Numbered from the stretch's first letter, positions 1-6,767 are shown. The stretch: 10,020 nucleotides of DNA from Promethearchaeota archaeon (GCA_004524425.1 SDNN01000096.1:1-10020); one strand, 5' to 3'. A program made the numbers and translations. Notes: a model not told the origin generated them from the letters alone.

Positions 1-2
1 AT

Positions 3-356
3 GATAATTGTCAGGAGGTTATGAATCATTTTCACGAGCATTATAATGATGGTATATTCATAATGACTTTAGGGGAAGGCGGTTCGATGGTGATTAAAAA
101 AGGAGAAAAATTATTGGAGATACCCGCATTTCAATCGCAAGGAGTCATTGATGAAACTGGAGCTGGAGATGTGTATCTAGCCATTTTTTTGTATGAATTC
201 TTCAATTCTGACAAAACTTGGGAAGCAGTCGAAAAAGCAGCTTTTTTGGCATCAGCGGCGGCCTCGTTTTTGGTAGAAAAGAAGGGACCGGCTGGTTTCA
301 AGGAAAAAAAGAAGATATTGAAGAGAGTGAATCGAAAAAATTACATCCAAATTTAA
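3..356 (+). CDS. PfkB/ribokinase-family sugar kinase, C-terminal part (5' end outside window)
   Basis: The C-terminal portion of a PfkB-superfamily kinase, which transfers the ATP gamma-phosphate to a sugar, nucleoside or related alcohol in the cytoplasm. The reading frame stays open through codons upstream of the internal ATG at 21, back to base 3, so the gene starts before the window. The family signature 2 is clear: DETGAGD about 24 codons after the strand ITLGEGGS-like segment (GAGD at roughly codons 47-50 counted from the ATG at 21). Its last Asp is the catalytic base and GAG forms the anion hole. The usual F-x-G-G after GAGD is replaced by VYLA. The Ala/Ser-rich helix followed by a GPAGF segment before the end is also typical. 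The substrate cannot be told because the sugar-binding N-terminal half is missing. The YdjM-like gene follows after 11 bases and may be cotranscribed. No sign of truncation other than the window edge. Confidence 0.87.
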   Translation, partial: DNCQEVMNHFHEHYNDGIFIMTLGEGGSMVIKKGEKLLEIPAFQSQGVIDETGAGDVYLAIFLYEFFNSDKTWEAVEKAAFLASAAASFLVEKKGPAGFKEKKKILKRVNRKNYIQI

Positions 357-367
357 GTTAGAATACC

Positions 368-958
368 ATGCACATTAATAGTCATTTTGCAATTGGCGTG
401 ATTATCGCATCAATTTCTCATCATTATTTTAATTTCAATCTCATAGAATTCTTACTGATCGTGATTTCATCATTCATCTGCGATTTAGATGTTTTCTTCT
501 CAAAACGTGCGAAAGATAACAATCATCGAAATTTGTTCACGCACAGTATTATTCCAAGCATCGTCATTATCGTAATAGGACTCATCATTAATTGGCCCGC
601 ATTAATATTTAGTGGGGTTGCTTATTTTGTTCATGTCTTTGCAGATATATTTGATTGGGGTACTAATCTATTTTACTTTCCCAAGAAAACCATTGGTCCA
701 CGCCTATTTTTATCTAAAGAAGAGGAAGAAAATTTGGAAGAACATTTGGCCCAATTTAAATCACCTGCGAGCTTTTTTGATTTTAAATATTACACCAACA
801 AGATTGCCTTATCAATAGAACTGTCATTGTTTATTTTAATGATGATAAGCATCGTGTTGCTTGCATTTATTTATTTTTGGATTTTTTTAATCTATTTTCC
901 CTTACTCTATTTTCACTTATCTCGCCATTTTCATCTAAAGAAATTGGAAAACTCATGA
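368..958 (+). CDS. YdjM-like (DUF457) integral membrane metal-dependent hydrolase candidate
   Basis: A 196-residue membrane protein that I assign to the YdjM/DUF457 family, described as putative metal-dependent membrane hydrolases. Its biochemical role is unknown. Conserved polar residues sit in or beside hydrophobic segments in the family pattern: His6 near the N-terminus, DLD at 39-41, an HRNLFTHS segment at 53-60, and HVFADIFDWGT at 89-99. These could form a metal site close to the membrane face. Hydrophobic segments lie at about 8-40, 61-95 and 148-182. The loop at about 107-145 is charged and Glu-rich (KEEEENLEEH). The ATG at 368 comes 11 bases after the kinase stop, with no strong ribosome-binding site, so translation may depend on the upstream gene. 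It converges on the transporter gene. The family call rests on the His/Asp pattern and topology and is fairly good; the function is not known. Confidence 0.75.
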   Translation: MHINSHFAIGVIIASISHHYFNFNLIEFLLIVISSFICDLDVFFSKRAKDNNHRNLFTHSIIPSIVIIVIGLIINWPALIFSGVAYFVHVFADIFDWGTNLFYFPKKTIGPRLFLSKEEEENLEEHLAQFKSPASFFDFKYYTNKIALSIELSLFILMMISIVLLAFIYFWIFLIYFPLLYFHLSRHFHLKKLENS

Positions 959-980
959 ATCTAGAAATTATAATACATTT

Positions 981-993
981 AAAAAAATAAAAA
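981..993 (-). terminator. U-rich transcription end of the MFS gene
   Basis: On the minus strand, about 30 bases after the transporter stop codon, there are runs of five and seven T residues separated by one A. Archaeal transcription commonly ends at such T-runs without a strong hairpin. The 63-bp gap between the convergent genes shows no comparable T-run on the plus strand. Confidence 0.4.
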
Positions 994-1021
994 GAAATAA
1001 TAGGATAAAAGACAAAATCTC

Positions 1022-2326
1022 TTACTCTATTTTTAGTTTTAATGTCTCCTTGACTTTTAAGAAGAGTGGAATGGAACTTATTATAATAATACCCCCAGCA
1101 AGGAAGATCCAAGACAAACCGAACATCATTGCGATTAAAGCACCCACGAAAGAACCAATGATTTGACTGATAACCCACATTAGGTTTAACACTCCTAAAA
1201 ACTTACCTCTTCGGTCTTCAGGTAAGAGATCTTGCGACCATGCGTCTAATGGGGCAGGGAGTCCTAAAATTCCGATGACTACAAAAGGTAACGCAATGTA
1301 GAACAATAATATGTTTATTTCGGAATTTTCAAACGGTTTAACAAAAGGCATTAAGAAAAATCCAATGCTAGCAACAACTATAAACAAGGGTATAAACTTC
1401 TTTCTGCCAAATTTATCTGAAATCTTTCCCATGGATAGAGTGGATATAACTAACACGAAAAATGCAATGCCTATTGCTGAAAGCAATTCCATTGTCGTTA
1501 ATCCCAACGCAAAGAGGTAGATAAATAGAAAGGTGAGCACAAGCGAAATTCCTGTTCTATATACAATGTAGGAGCCTACCATTTTAAAGAAATCCTTTTG
1601 TTTTCTCATTTCTTCCAAGCTAAAAAGTTCCTTGAATTCTTCGCCAAATTTTTTTACGGGCGGCATTTCAGAATTGGGGATTTCCCTAATAAATAAAAAA
1701 CCGATGGTTCCTGCAACAGCGAAAAATATACCTCCCATGGCAAGCACGAACAAGTGACCCTCCTGGGTTAAAATGGTCCCTGGTCCTCTTGGATTATCCA
1801 CAGCGAAAATTTCATAGGAAATTAAAAACATGGCTAAGGCTAATAGAATACCAATATTACCAAAAATAGTGATCATTCCATTTGCTCTCCCTCTCTTCTC
1901 GGGAGGGATAGTATCCGGAATGGCAGCTCTCTCGGAGGCATAATACATGTTTGAGGCAACCCCAATTATAATCACGTCCCAGAACAAGGCCCACCAATAA
2001 TCTGGTGATAATGCATACATGATCATTCCGAATCCCGCAATGATTCCACCCGTGATTAAAAATGGTCTTCTCCTGCCCCACTTCGTTCGAGTATTATCAG
2101 ATTTGATACCCCACACAATACAAAATATTAATCCCATGACTGACGAAAGAGATACCATTATAGCCACGTATATTTCAGGCAGGAATAGAACATGGGCAAT
2201 ATACGTGTTGATGAAATTCTGCTCGAAGAAACCAAAGAACTGGTCAGCGGTGAACAAGATGCCTAAGACAACAATTTGTAACTTCAAGGCGCGAGAAAAT
2301 CCTCTATCTTTTTCTGATTTTTCCAT
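1022..2326 (-). CDS. MFS transporter, GPH/SLC45-like (sugar:cation symporter type)
   Basis: A 434-residue polytopic transporter with about 12 predicted membrane helices and a central cytoplasmic loop at about 213-250. The loop between helices 2 and 3 carries an MFS motif A of the form GIKSDNTRTKWGRRRPF (73-89). The GRRRP ending is typical of the GPH and SLC45/sucrose-transporter groups. The equivalent C-terminal motif is GKISDKFGRKK (300-310). The loops ERAAIPDTIPPEKRGRANG (132-150) and DLLPEDRRGKFLG (366-378) are the matching helix 4-5 and 10-11 elements. The substrate cannot be read from sequence; a sugar or glycoside with H+ or Na+ is the family-based guess. I chose the ATG at 2326; a TTG two codons upstream also keeps the frame but has no ribosome-binding site. 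An AT-rich box centred about 25 bases upstream suggests a leaderless mRNA. The gene is divergent from the toroid protein, across 157-163 bp. Confidence 0.9.
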   Translation of the reverse strand: MEKSEKDRGFSRALKLQIVVLGILFTADQFFGFFEQNFINTYIAHVLFLPEIYVAIMVSLSSVMGLIFCIVWGIKSDNTRTKWGRRRPFLITGGIIAGFGMIMYALSPDYWWALFWDVIIIGVASNMYYASERAAIPDTIPPEKRGRANGMITIFGNIGILLALAMFLISYEIFAVDNPRGPGTILTQEGHLFVLAMGGIFFAVAGTIGFLFIREIPNSEMPPVKKFGEEFKELFSLEEMRKQKDFFKMVGSYIVYRTGISLVLTFLFIYLFALGLTTMELLSAIGIAFFVLVISTLSMGKISDKFGRKKFIPLFIVVASIGFFLMPFVKPFENSEINILLFYIALPFVVIGILGLPAPLDAWSQDLLPEDRRGKFLGVLNLMWVISQIIGSFVGALIAMMFGLSWIFLAGGIIIISSIPLFLKVKETLKLKIE

Positions 2327-2345
2327 GTACAAATCACATTTTTTT

Positions 2346-2356
2346 TAATTTAATTG
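2346..2356 (-). promoter_or_regulatory. Putative TATA box of the MFS gene
   Basis: The minus strand reads CAATTAAATTA, centred about 25 bases upstream of the ATG at 2326, the distance expected for a leaderless archaeal transcript. The whole region is very AT-rich, so the assignment is weak. A second candidate (CTTTATTAAAAATT, 2363-2376) would give a short leader. Confidence 0.3.
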
Positions 2357-2421
2357 AAATTAATTTTTAATAAAGTATTAATTTCTAAATGTAAATAAAA
2401 CTATCATAATCATCTATTTTC

Positions 2422-2463
2422 CTCTATAGAGTTTTGAAGGCATACTATATAGAGATCTATATA
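2422..2463. promoter_or_regulatory. Palindromic elements over the toroid-gene promoter (candidate operator)
   Basis: Two related palindromic elements lie in the divergent promoter region. The first is a perfect 10-bp palindrome CTCTATAGAG (2422-2431). The second is a 7-bp inverted repeat TATATAG/CTATATA (2446-2452 and 2457-2463) with a 4-bp spacer. Both contain an (A/C)TATAGAG half (2424-2431 and 2447-2454), offset by 23 bp. The second overlaps the putative TATA box of the gene starting at 2490. A bound regulator could therefore block TBP there, and perhaps also affect the divergent transporter. AT-rich composition makes short palindromes common, so this is only a candidate. Confidence 0.35.
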
Positions 2464-2468
2464 AAATC
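2456..2468 (+). promoter_or_regulatory. Putative TATA box of the toroid-protein gene
   Basis: The sequence TCTATATAAAATC is centred about 28 bases before the ATG at 2490. This is a good TATA element at the spacing that would start transcription within about three bases of the ATG, so the mRNA is predicted to be leaderless. No Shine-Dalgarno sequence precedes the ATG. Confidence 0.5.
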
Positions 2469-2489
2469 TAAATTCACAAGAAACGTAGA

Positions 2490-3551
2490 ATGACCACTCA
2501 CATTCATGGTACAAGCAATTCAAGTAAATATAACTTAGATCTATTTTTAAAGAATCTTCATGAATGGGTCGATTTATTTAAATTCAACAACATTTCAGGC
2601 GAATTTTCGGTCATCAGAGAGCAAGAAAAACCATCCCTGTATGGCACGTGCGATATGGTGTATAATTTAACCATGCCTAATGAATTAGTATCATATTTGG
2701 AATCTCATGTGAATGAAAAAGCTGAAGATTGGATAACTGTGATACAATCTTACCAGGATGAGCGCACGGGTTGGTTCAAGGAAGGCAGATTCAATTATGC
2801 ATACCACTTTAAAGAACATAGCACTGCGTTTTCAGTTTCCGCATTAAGGTTATTAGATGCTAAACCGCTTTATGATTTTAGAATCTCAAAAAAACTCAAA
2901 ACTAAAAAAAAGGTAGAAAAGTGGTTACGGAAAACTCCAGAATGGGGACTTTTATATTGGCCCGGCTCGCATCGCGGGGGAGGCGTGGCAGCTATTTATG
3001 CTACTTTAGGTCCGAAGTCATATCCACATGAAAGATTTTTCGATTGGTATTTTGAATGGCTGGATGGAAAGGCCGATCCTGAAGTGGGATTCTGGAGGTT
3101 AGGGTGGATACATAAAATTAAAAAAAACCGATTAACAAAACATGAATTAGGAGGAGCAGTGCATTATTATTGGATCTATGAGTTCTTGGGACATCCAATT
3201 CCTTATCCGGAAAAAGTCATCGATTCCACCCTGCTTTTACAAAATGAACTGGGTACTTGGGACACTCCTGATTCTTACTGCATTGATTTAGATGCTATTT
3301 TTTGCCTGACCAGATGCTGTAAACAAGCCAATGGTTATAAAAAGGAAGAGATTGACCAAGCAATATTAAAATACCTCGATCACATCGTGGACAAAATTAA
3401 CGATAAGAGCTTTTTCTTTCAAAACTATAGATCTGCCCATAGACTCACCGGTTTTGTGTGTGCGATCGCTGAAATATATAAGTTCATGCCCCATATTTTT
3501 GATTTCAAAAAGGAATGGATTCAAACCTTGGACATTACACCCTGGATCTGA
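2490..3551 (+). CDS. Uncharacterised alpha/alpha-toroid (prenyltransferase/terpene-cyclase-like fold) protein
   Basis: A 353-residue soluble protein without a signal peptide. I do not recognise a specific characterised family. Its repeated helical blocks resemble alpha/alpha-toroid proteins such as the squalene/prenyltransferase-like and glycan-lyase folds. Examples are SLYGTCDMVYNL (49-60), WITVIQSYQDERTGWF (81-96), HSTAFSVSALRLL (110-122), GGAVHYYWIYEFLG (221-234), and GTWDTPDSYCIDLDAIFCLTR (255-275). The aromatic and Gly-rich turns (QDERTGWF, NELGTWDTP, CIDLDAIF) look like the inner-face QW-like repeats and acidic residues of such barrels. The segment 128-150 is Lys-rich. Possible roles are a glycan- or isoprenoid-processing enzyme, or a catalytically inactive toroid; the sequence alone does not decide. 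It diverges from a GPH/SLC45-type transporter, weakly favouring a carbohydrate substrate. The start ATG is supported by the TATA spacing. A terminator-like hairpin follows the stop. Confidence 0.6.
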   Translation: MTTHIHGTSNSSKYNLDLFLKNLHEWVDLFKFNNISGEFSVIREQEKPSLYGTCDMVYNLTMPNELVSYLESHVNEKAEDWITVIQSYQDERTGWFKEGRFNYAYHFKEHSTAFSVSALRLLDAKPLYDFRISKKLKTKKKVEKWLRKTPEWGLLYWPGSHRGGGVAAIYATLGPKSYPHERFFDWYFEWLDGKADPEVGFWRLGWIHKIKKNRLTKHELGGAVHYYWIYEFLGHPIPYPEKVIDSTLLLQNELGTWDTPDSYCIDLDAIFCLTRCCKQANGYKKEEIDQAILKYLDHIVDKINDKSFFFQNYRSAHRLTGFVCAIAEIYKFMPHIFDFKKEWIQTLDITPWI

Positions 3552-3563
3552 AATTTTAGGTTT

Positions 3564-3597
3564 CTTATTTTTTTTAATCTAAAAGTTAAAAAATAAG
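3564..3597 (+). terminator. Hairpin/T-run terminator after the toroid-protein gene
   Basis: Starting 12 bases after the stop codon, CTTATTTTTT (3564-3573) pairs perfectly with AAAAAATAAG (3588-3597), leaving a 14-base loop. The left arm itself includes an eight-base T-run. Either the T-run alone or the hairpin could end transcription. Confidence 0.45.
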
Positions 3598-3646
3598 AGT
3601 ATTTGAAACATAACTAAAAGATTAATACATGATAATGATTTGAATA

Positions 3647-3653
3647 GAGGTGA
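3647..3653 (+). promoter_or_regulatory. Shine-Dalgarno site setting the OsmC-like start
   Basis: GAGGTGA is a seven-base perfect match to the archaeal anti-Shine-Dalgarno sequence and ends five bases before the ATG at 3659. This overrules the GTG at 3650, which lies inside the site and would add three residues. Confidence 0.8.
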
Positions 3654-3658
3654 GTAAG

Positions 3659-4096
3659 ATGACTGATGTGATGAAAACTAATGTTGGTCTAAAATTAGAA
3701 GAAGGAATGATTTTTAAATGTGATTTGGGCGAAATGAAAGTAAAAGATTGTTATATCGATGAAGAACATCAAGATGAGGTTGACATGCTGGGGCCCAATC
3801 CATCAAGAATGTTAGGAATGGCGGTTTTAGGCTGTTTAAGTGCAAGTTTCATATTTTGTTTAAAAAAAAGAGAATTCAAAGTGGATGATTTAAAAGCAGA
3901 AGCGGATCTAACCATTGCACGCAATGAAAAAGGATTTTGGAGAGTTAGAAAAATAGATGTAAACATAATCCCAAAAATTGATGATCCGGATACAAGAAAG
4001 CGGGCAGACCAATGTAAGAAGATGTTTGAACAATATTGCATTGTCACTCAAGCTGTTCGCGAAGGTATAGATGTACAAGTAAATCTTGACTATTAG
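3659..4096 (+). CDS. OsmC/Ohr-family protein (putative thiol-dependent peroxidase)
   Basis: A 145-residue cytoplasmic protein of the OsmC superfamily, whose characterised members reduce organic hydroperoxides using two cysteines. The fold signature is visible. GPNPSRMLGMAVLGCLSAS (45-63) starts the central helix with the first conserved Cys at 59. A beta segment (76-105, FKVDDLKAEADLTIAR and WRVRKIDVNIIP) follows. The second helix contains EQYC with Cys127, followed by VTQAVREGIDVQV at the end. Both redox Cys positions are present, so activity is plausible. The protein has only a short N-terminal beta region, as in the YhfA/archaeal OsmC-like branch rather than Ohr. Length is normal for the family. 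The start is fixed by a strong Shine-Dalgarno site. The gene stands alone between two terminator-like regions and converges on the acyl-CoA synthetase. Oxidative-stress defence is inferred from family. Confidence 0.85.
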   Translation: MTDVMKTNVGLKLEEGMIFKCDLGEMKVKDCYIDEEHQDEVDMLGPNPSRMLGMAVLGCLSASFIFCLKKREFKVDDLKAEADLTIARNEKGFWRVRKIDVNIIPKIDDPDTRKRADQCKKMFEQYCIVTQAVREGIDVQVNLDY

Positions 4097-4131
4097 GAGA
4101 ACATGTTAATTTAGTCAAAAAGACCTCCTAA
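4093..4131 (+). terminator. Hairpin spanning the OsmC stop codon
   Basis: TTAGGAG (4093-4099), which includes the TAG stop, pairs with CTCCTAA (4125-4131). A second small stem GTC-AAAAA-GAC (4114-4124) stacks directly on the 3' side. No T-run follows on the plus strand, so it may be a 3'-end structure rather than a classical terminator. Confidence 0.3.
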
Positions 4132-4155
4132 AACAAAAACAATATTAAAAAAAAA
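4130..4155 (-). terminator. U-rich transcription end of the acyl-CoA synthetase gene
   Basis: On the minus strand, directly after the stop codon, there is a run of nine or more T residues (4147-4155). A second tract TTTTTGTTTT follows about ten bases on. Tandem T-runs without a strong hairpin are typical of archaeal transcription ends. Confidence 0.45.
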
Positions 4156-4156
4156 T

Positions 4157-5863
4157 TTATTTATTTTCTTCTTCTCGAAGAACTTTTTTCATTACTTTCC
4201 CGACAGCTGTAAGGGGCATTTCTTCTCGAATCTCCCATATTTTAGGAACCTCGTACTTCGCAAGGTTTTTTTCTGCGTATTTCTTAATATCATTCTTGAC
4301 TGTCTCACTTGCGTCAATGCCCTCCTTAAGTTGAATTATTGCCTTTACAATTTCACTTCCTGGTCTGTCAGGATCTGGCACTCCTATAATCGCCATTAAT
4401 TGGATTGCTGGATGCTTAGTAATCACATCTTCCACGTGAACGCTGTATACCTTGAATCCGCTCACGCTTATCATGTCCTTGGTGCGGTCCACTATCGTAA
4501 GATATCCTTCCTCGTCAAAAATACCAACATCACCGGTATGCAACCATCCATCAACATACGTCTGAGCAGTTTGTTCAGGTTTTTTATAATAACGTTTCGT
4601 GATTTGCGGACCCTTCAAACAAATTTCACCAGCTTTGCCTATCTCGCTGACATCTTTGCCAGTTTCAACATCTACCAGCTTAACGTCGGTATCAGGGAAC
4701 GGTAAACCAACGGTTCCAATCTTCTTTTCACCATATCTGGGATTCACGGTAACTAAAACTGCAGATTCAGTCATCCCATACACTTCAATGAACTTGTCTT
4801 TTGAGCGGAAATCCTTTTCAAAATCCTTTACTGCTTCTGCAGGGAAGGGGGCTGCTCCTGAAAACCACAATTCAATATTATCTAGCGTTTCGTCTGGAAT
4901 CTTTTTAGATTTAGGATTGCGCTGGAGCATTAGAAAAAGAGTAGGGACATTCGCAAAGATCGTAGGTTTTTTCTCAATGATCTCCTTTATTAGGTGGTCG
5001 GTATCTCTAGGATTTGCAATGATAATATGGGATGATGATATATAAGTCAGGAATAAACACACGAATAACCCTGCTAAATGGAAATAGGGAAAAGCAGAGA
5101 TAGTGACGTCGTGTCCTTTAGTCCTGTCTAACCAAATATCAAACTGTTGCATGTTTACGCACAGGTTAGCATGAGTAATTTCAACTCCTTTCGGACGTCC
5201 AGTCGTTCCACCTGTATATTGAATCAACATCAAGTCATTTTTGGGATCAATTTTTACTTTTTTAAGATCAATGGGGGTTTCCATGGCTTCAAGAAAGGGA
5301 ACTACTGTTTTTCCGGGCCACGGATCCATTTTTCCTTTGGGGATCTTCTTTAAGAGTTTTCCTAACGCTACCTTAATTTTTGGGAATCCCATGAATTCTG
5401 AGATATTTGTAGGAATAATGACCTTAAGTTTGGGTAATTTATCCAGAATTTTTGAAAGAACCTTTTCATATATGACATCCAAGGTTACTATGAATTTCGC
5501 ATCAGAATCGTCTAATTGATATTGCATTTCTACGTCACTTAAAAGAGGGGATAATCCTGAAGAAACGCCTCCTGCGATATATGTTCCAAATAGAGCGAAG
5601 AGATATTGCGGACAATTCGGGATGTTCATCGCCACGACGTCACCCTTCTTCAAGCCTTGTTTTTGAAGAAACGTGGCAAACTTGCGAGATTTTTCAAGGA
5701 CTTCTTTGTATGAGTATTCGCTCTCGTAGAAATAAATTCCCACCTTGTCGGGAAATCGTTCCATGGCATTGGTTAGCATGGTTCCAAAATCTTCAATCTT
5801 ATAATCTATTGACTTGGGCACGTGTGCATCATATGACTTGGTCCAAAATCTTTCTGAGCTCAT
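4157..5863 (-). CDS. Fatty-acyl-CoA synthetase (AMP-forming, ANL superfamily)
   Basis: A full-length 568-residue adenylate-forming enzyme that activates a carboxylic acid with ATP and joins it to CoA. Core motifs are present. The P-loop is YTGGTTGRPKG (216-226). FPYFHLAGLF (258-267) lies at the acyl-pocket side. The A4/A5 region includes WFSGAAPFP (333-341) and YGMTES (362-367). GWLHTGD (439-445) contains the ribose-binding Asp, and DRTKDMISVSGFKV (459-472) the hinge. The C-terminal catalytic Lys is in LTAVGKVMKK (Lys556). The hinge continues VYSVHVE where most relatives have a Pro in place of the Ser. Overall similarity is to long- or medium-chain FadD-like enzymes, but chain length cannot be read. 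The ATG at 5863 is preceded by GGAGAG eight bases upstream. It stands alone, so no beta-oxidation operon supports a degradative role. It could equally feed acylation or CoA recycling. Probably cytoplasmic or membrane-associated. Confidence 0.94.
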   Translation of the reverse strand: MSSERFWTKSYDAHVPKSIDYKIEDFGTMLTNAMERFPDKVGIYFYESEYSYKEVLEKSRKFATFLQKQGLKKGDVVAMNIPNCPQYLFALFGTYIAGGVSSGLSPLLSDVEMQYQLDDSDAKFIVTLDVIYEKVLSKILDKLPKLKVIIPTNISEFMGFPKIKVALGKLLKKIPKGKMDPWPGKTVVPFLEAMETPIDLKKVKIDPKNDLMLIQYTGGTTGRPKGVEITHANLCVNMQQFDIWLDRTKGHDVTISAFPYFHLAGLFVCLFLTYISSSHIIIANPRDTDHLIKEIIEKKPTIFANVPTLFLMLQRNPKSKKIPDETLDNIELWFSGAAPFPAEAVKDFEKDFRSKDKFIEVYGMTESAVLVTVNPRYGEKKIGTVGLPFPDTDVKLVDVETGKDVSEIGKAGEICLKGPQITKRYYKKPEQTAQTYVDGWLHTGDVGIFDEEGYLTIVDRTKDMISVSGFKVYSVHVEDVITKHPAIQLMAIIGVPDPDRPGSEIVKAIIQLKEGIDASETVKNDIKKYAEKNLAKYEVPKIWEIREEMPLTAVGKVMKKVLREEENK

Positions 5864-5871
5864 TTTTTTTC

Positions 5872-5877
5872 TCTCCT
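5872..5877 (-). promoter_or_regulatory. Shine-Dalgarno site of the acyl-CoA synthetase
   Basis: The minus strand reads GGAGAG, eight A-rich bases before the ATG at 5863. It supports this ATG as the start and a leadered mRNA. The ATTTAAAT box at 5916-5923, about 56 bases upstream of the ATG, is a matching TATA candidate that would give a leader of about 30 bases. Confidence 0.65.
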
Positions 5878-5915
5878 TTTTATAAATTTTTAATAAATTA
5901 TTATATCCAATTTGA

Positions 5916-5923
5916 ATTTAAAT
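5916..5923 (-). promoter_or_regulatory. Putative TATA box of the acyl-CoA synthetase gene
   Basis: ATTTAAAT, palindromic, lies about 56 bases before the ATG. The expected start point would be near 5893, leaving a leader long enough to hold the GGAGAG ribosome site. The rest of the 130-bp gap (5864-5993) holds a short T-run on the minus strand (5975-5980), a weak end for the upstream gene, and no further gene. Confidence 0.35.
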
Positions 5924-5993
5924 GTTTTCTCAGAGTAAGGAAAAATCATGTTTTAAAATGTTTTGATAAACCGTAAAAAATTAGTATTTTTCA

Positions 5994-6731
5994 TTAGTTA
6001 GGGCTTTCTGAAGGAAAATTCATGGTTTTTCCCACGATACCTAATGAGCATTTATCTCCAAATTGTTCTCGAAACATTTTAGCTTGCATCGTACAATGGC
6101 ATAAAATCACGGATTTGACTATTGGAGATAGTTCATTTGCTTGACTGTCGGTAAATTGAAATCCGTGCATGCCTCCAATAAAGTGTAAAGGCGAATCTAA
6201 TGGAATGTTTAATTGTTTTCTGTCTTTTAAAAAATTATTTAAACCTGGATGGCAACAACCACATAATAAAATAAATGAATTATCTGTTTTTATATAACAC
6301 GCATGTTCATAAATCTTACCATAATCTGATGAGAAATAAGAATTCGTCAAATAGATCCCATTAGTTATTTCTTTAACTTCTCTAGCGTTATCATTAATTC
6401 TTAAATTCTTCTCAGGAATTCGTTTTCCTTGAAAACTCACCGGTACATTCCAATCTTTATTTACGTGAACTGGAATGCTATTATTTTTTCTTAATATCCC
6501 GGGCAACCCATCAGTATGATCATTATGATTATGGGAAAGAATGACGGCATCCAATGATGCTGGAGAGACATCAATAGTTTTTAAATTCGTTAAAAGTGGA
6601 CTGACATGAGTCCCGGCATCGAACAACACCTTTTTATTGTTTTTTTCGATAAGCGCAGCAAACCCAAATGATTTGACAAAATCTTTTTCAACTCCATTGA
6701 TGTCATCAATAAGAATTGTTAATCTAACCAT
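5994..6731 (-). CDS. COG1237-type metallo-beta-lactamase-fold protein (dihydropterin-RFAP synthase-like)
   Basis: A 245-residue MBL-fold metalloprotein. The metal-site motif is LSHNHNDHTDGL (65-76, with His67, His69, Asp71 and His72). Further family landmarks are GFAALIE with LFDAG (23-40), CGCCHPGLNNF (157-167, His161), FIGGMHGF (184-191, His189), and CHCTMQA (211-217, His212). The GC-x-HxG, GGxH and HCT set marks the COG1237 group. One archaeal member (Methanocaldococcus MJ0301) is reported to condense a dihydropterin with ribofuranosylaminobenzene 5'-phosphate in tetrahydromethanopterin synthesis. Other members have unknown substrates, so that function is only a possibility. Length is at the short end of the family. 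An ATTTAAAT box about 32 bases before the ATG indicates a nearly leaderless mRNA. The seven-helix gene lies 58 bp upstream on the same strand, so read-through is possible. Confidence 0.8.
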   Translation of the reverse strand: MVRLTILIDDINGVEKDFVKSFGFAALIEKNNKKVLFDAGTHVSPLLTNLKTIDVSPASLDAVILSHNHNDHTDGLPGILRKNNSIPVHVNKDWNVPVSFQGKRIPEKNLRINDNAREVKEITNGIYLTNSYFSSDYGKIYEHACYIKTDNSFILLCGCCHPGLNNFLKDRKQLNIPLDSPLHFIGGMHGFQFTDSQANELSPIVKSVILCHCTMQAKMFREQFGDKCSLGIVGKTMNFPSESPN

Positions 6732-6759
6732 GGTTTCATGTTCCTTAAATGATCTATTA

Positions 6760-6767
6760 ATTTAAAT
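6760..6767 (-). promoter_or_regulatory. Putative TATA box of the MBL-fold gene
   Basis: ATTTAAAT is centred about 32 bases upstream of the ATG at 6731, predicting a start point within several bases of the ATG. The AAGGAA at 6741-6746 would lie upstream of or at the transcript start, so it is probably not used as a ribosome site. Confidence 0.45.

Noticed and set aside
901..1033. 13-bp direct repeat CTTACTCTATTTT at 901 and 1021
   Set aside because: One copy is coding in the YdjM-like gene and the other is antisense in the MFS tail; a single short match of this kind is expected by chance in AT-rich DNA.
867..1178. Minus-strand open frame between the YdjM-like and MFS genes
   Set aside because: It overlaps the end of the YdjM-like gene and the C-terminus of the MFS transporter in another frame, and has no recognisable domain or start signal.
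2327..2332. TTG start for the MFS gene
   Set aside because: It adds two residues, lacks a ribosome site, and the ATG at 2326 fits the possible TATA spacing better.
4400..5976. Several plus-strand open frames antisense to the acyl-CoA synthetase
   Set aside because: They are antisense shadows of a full-length gene with all its motifs; their translations show no family features.
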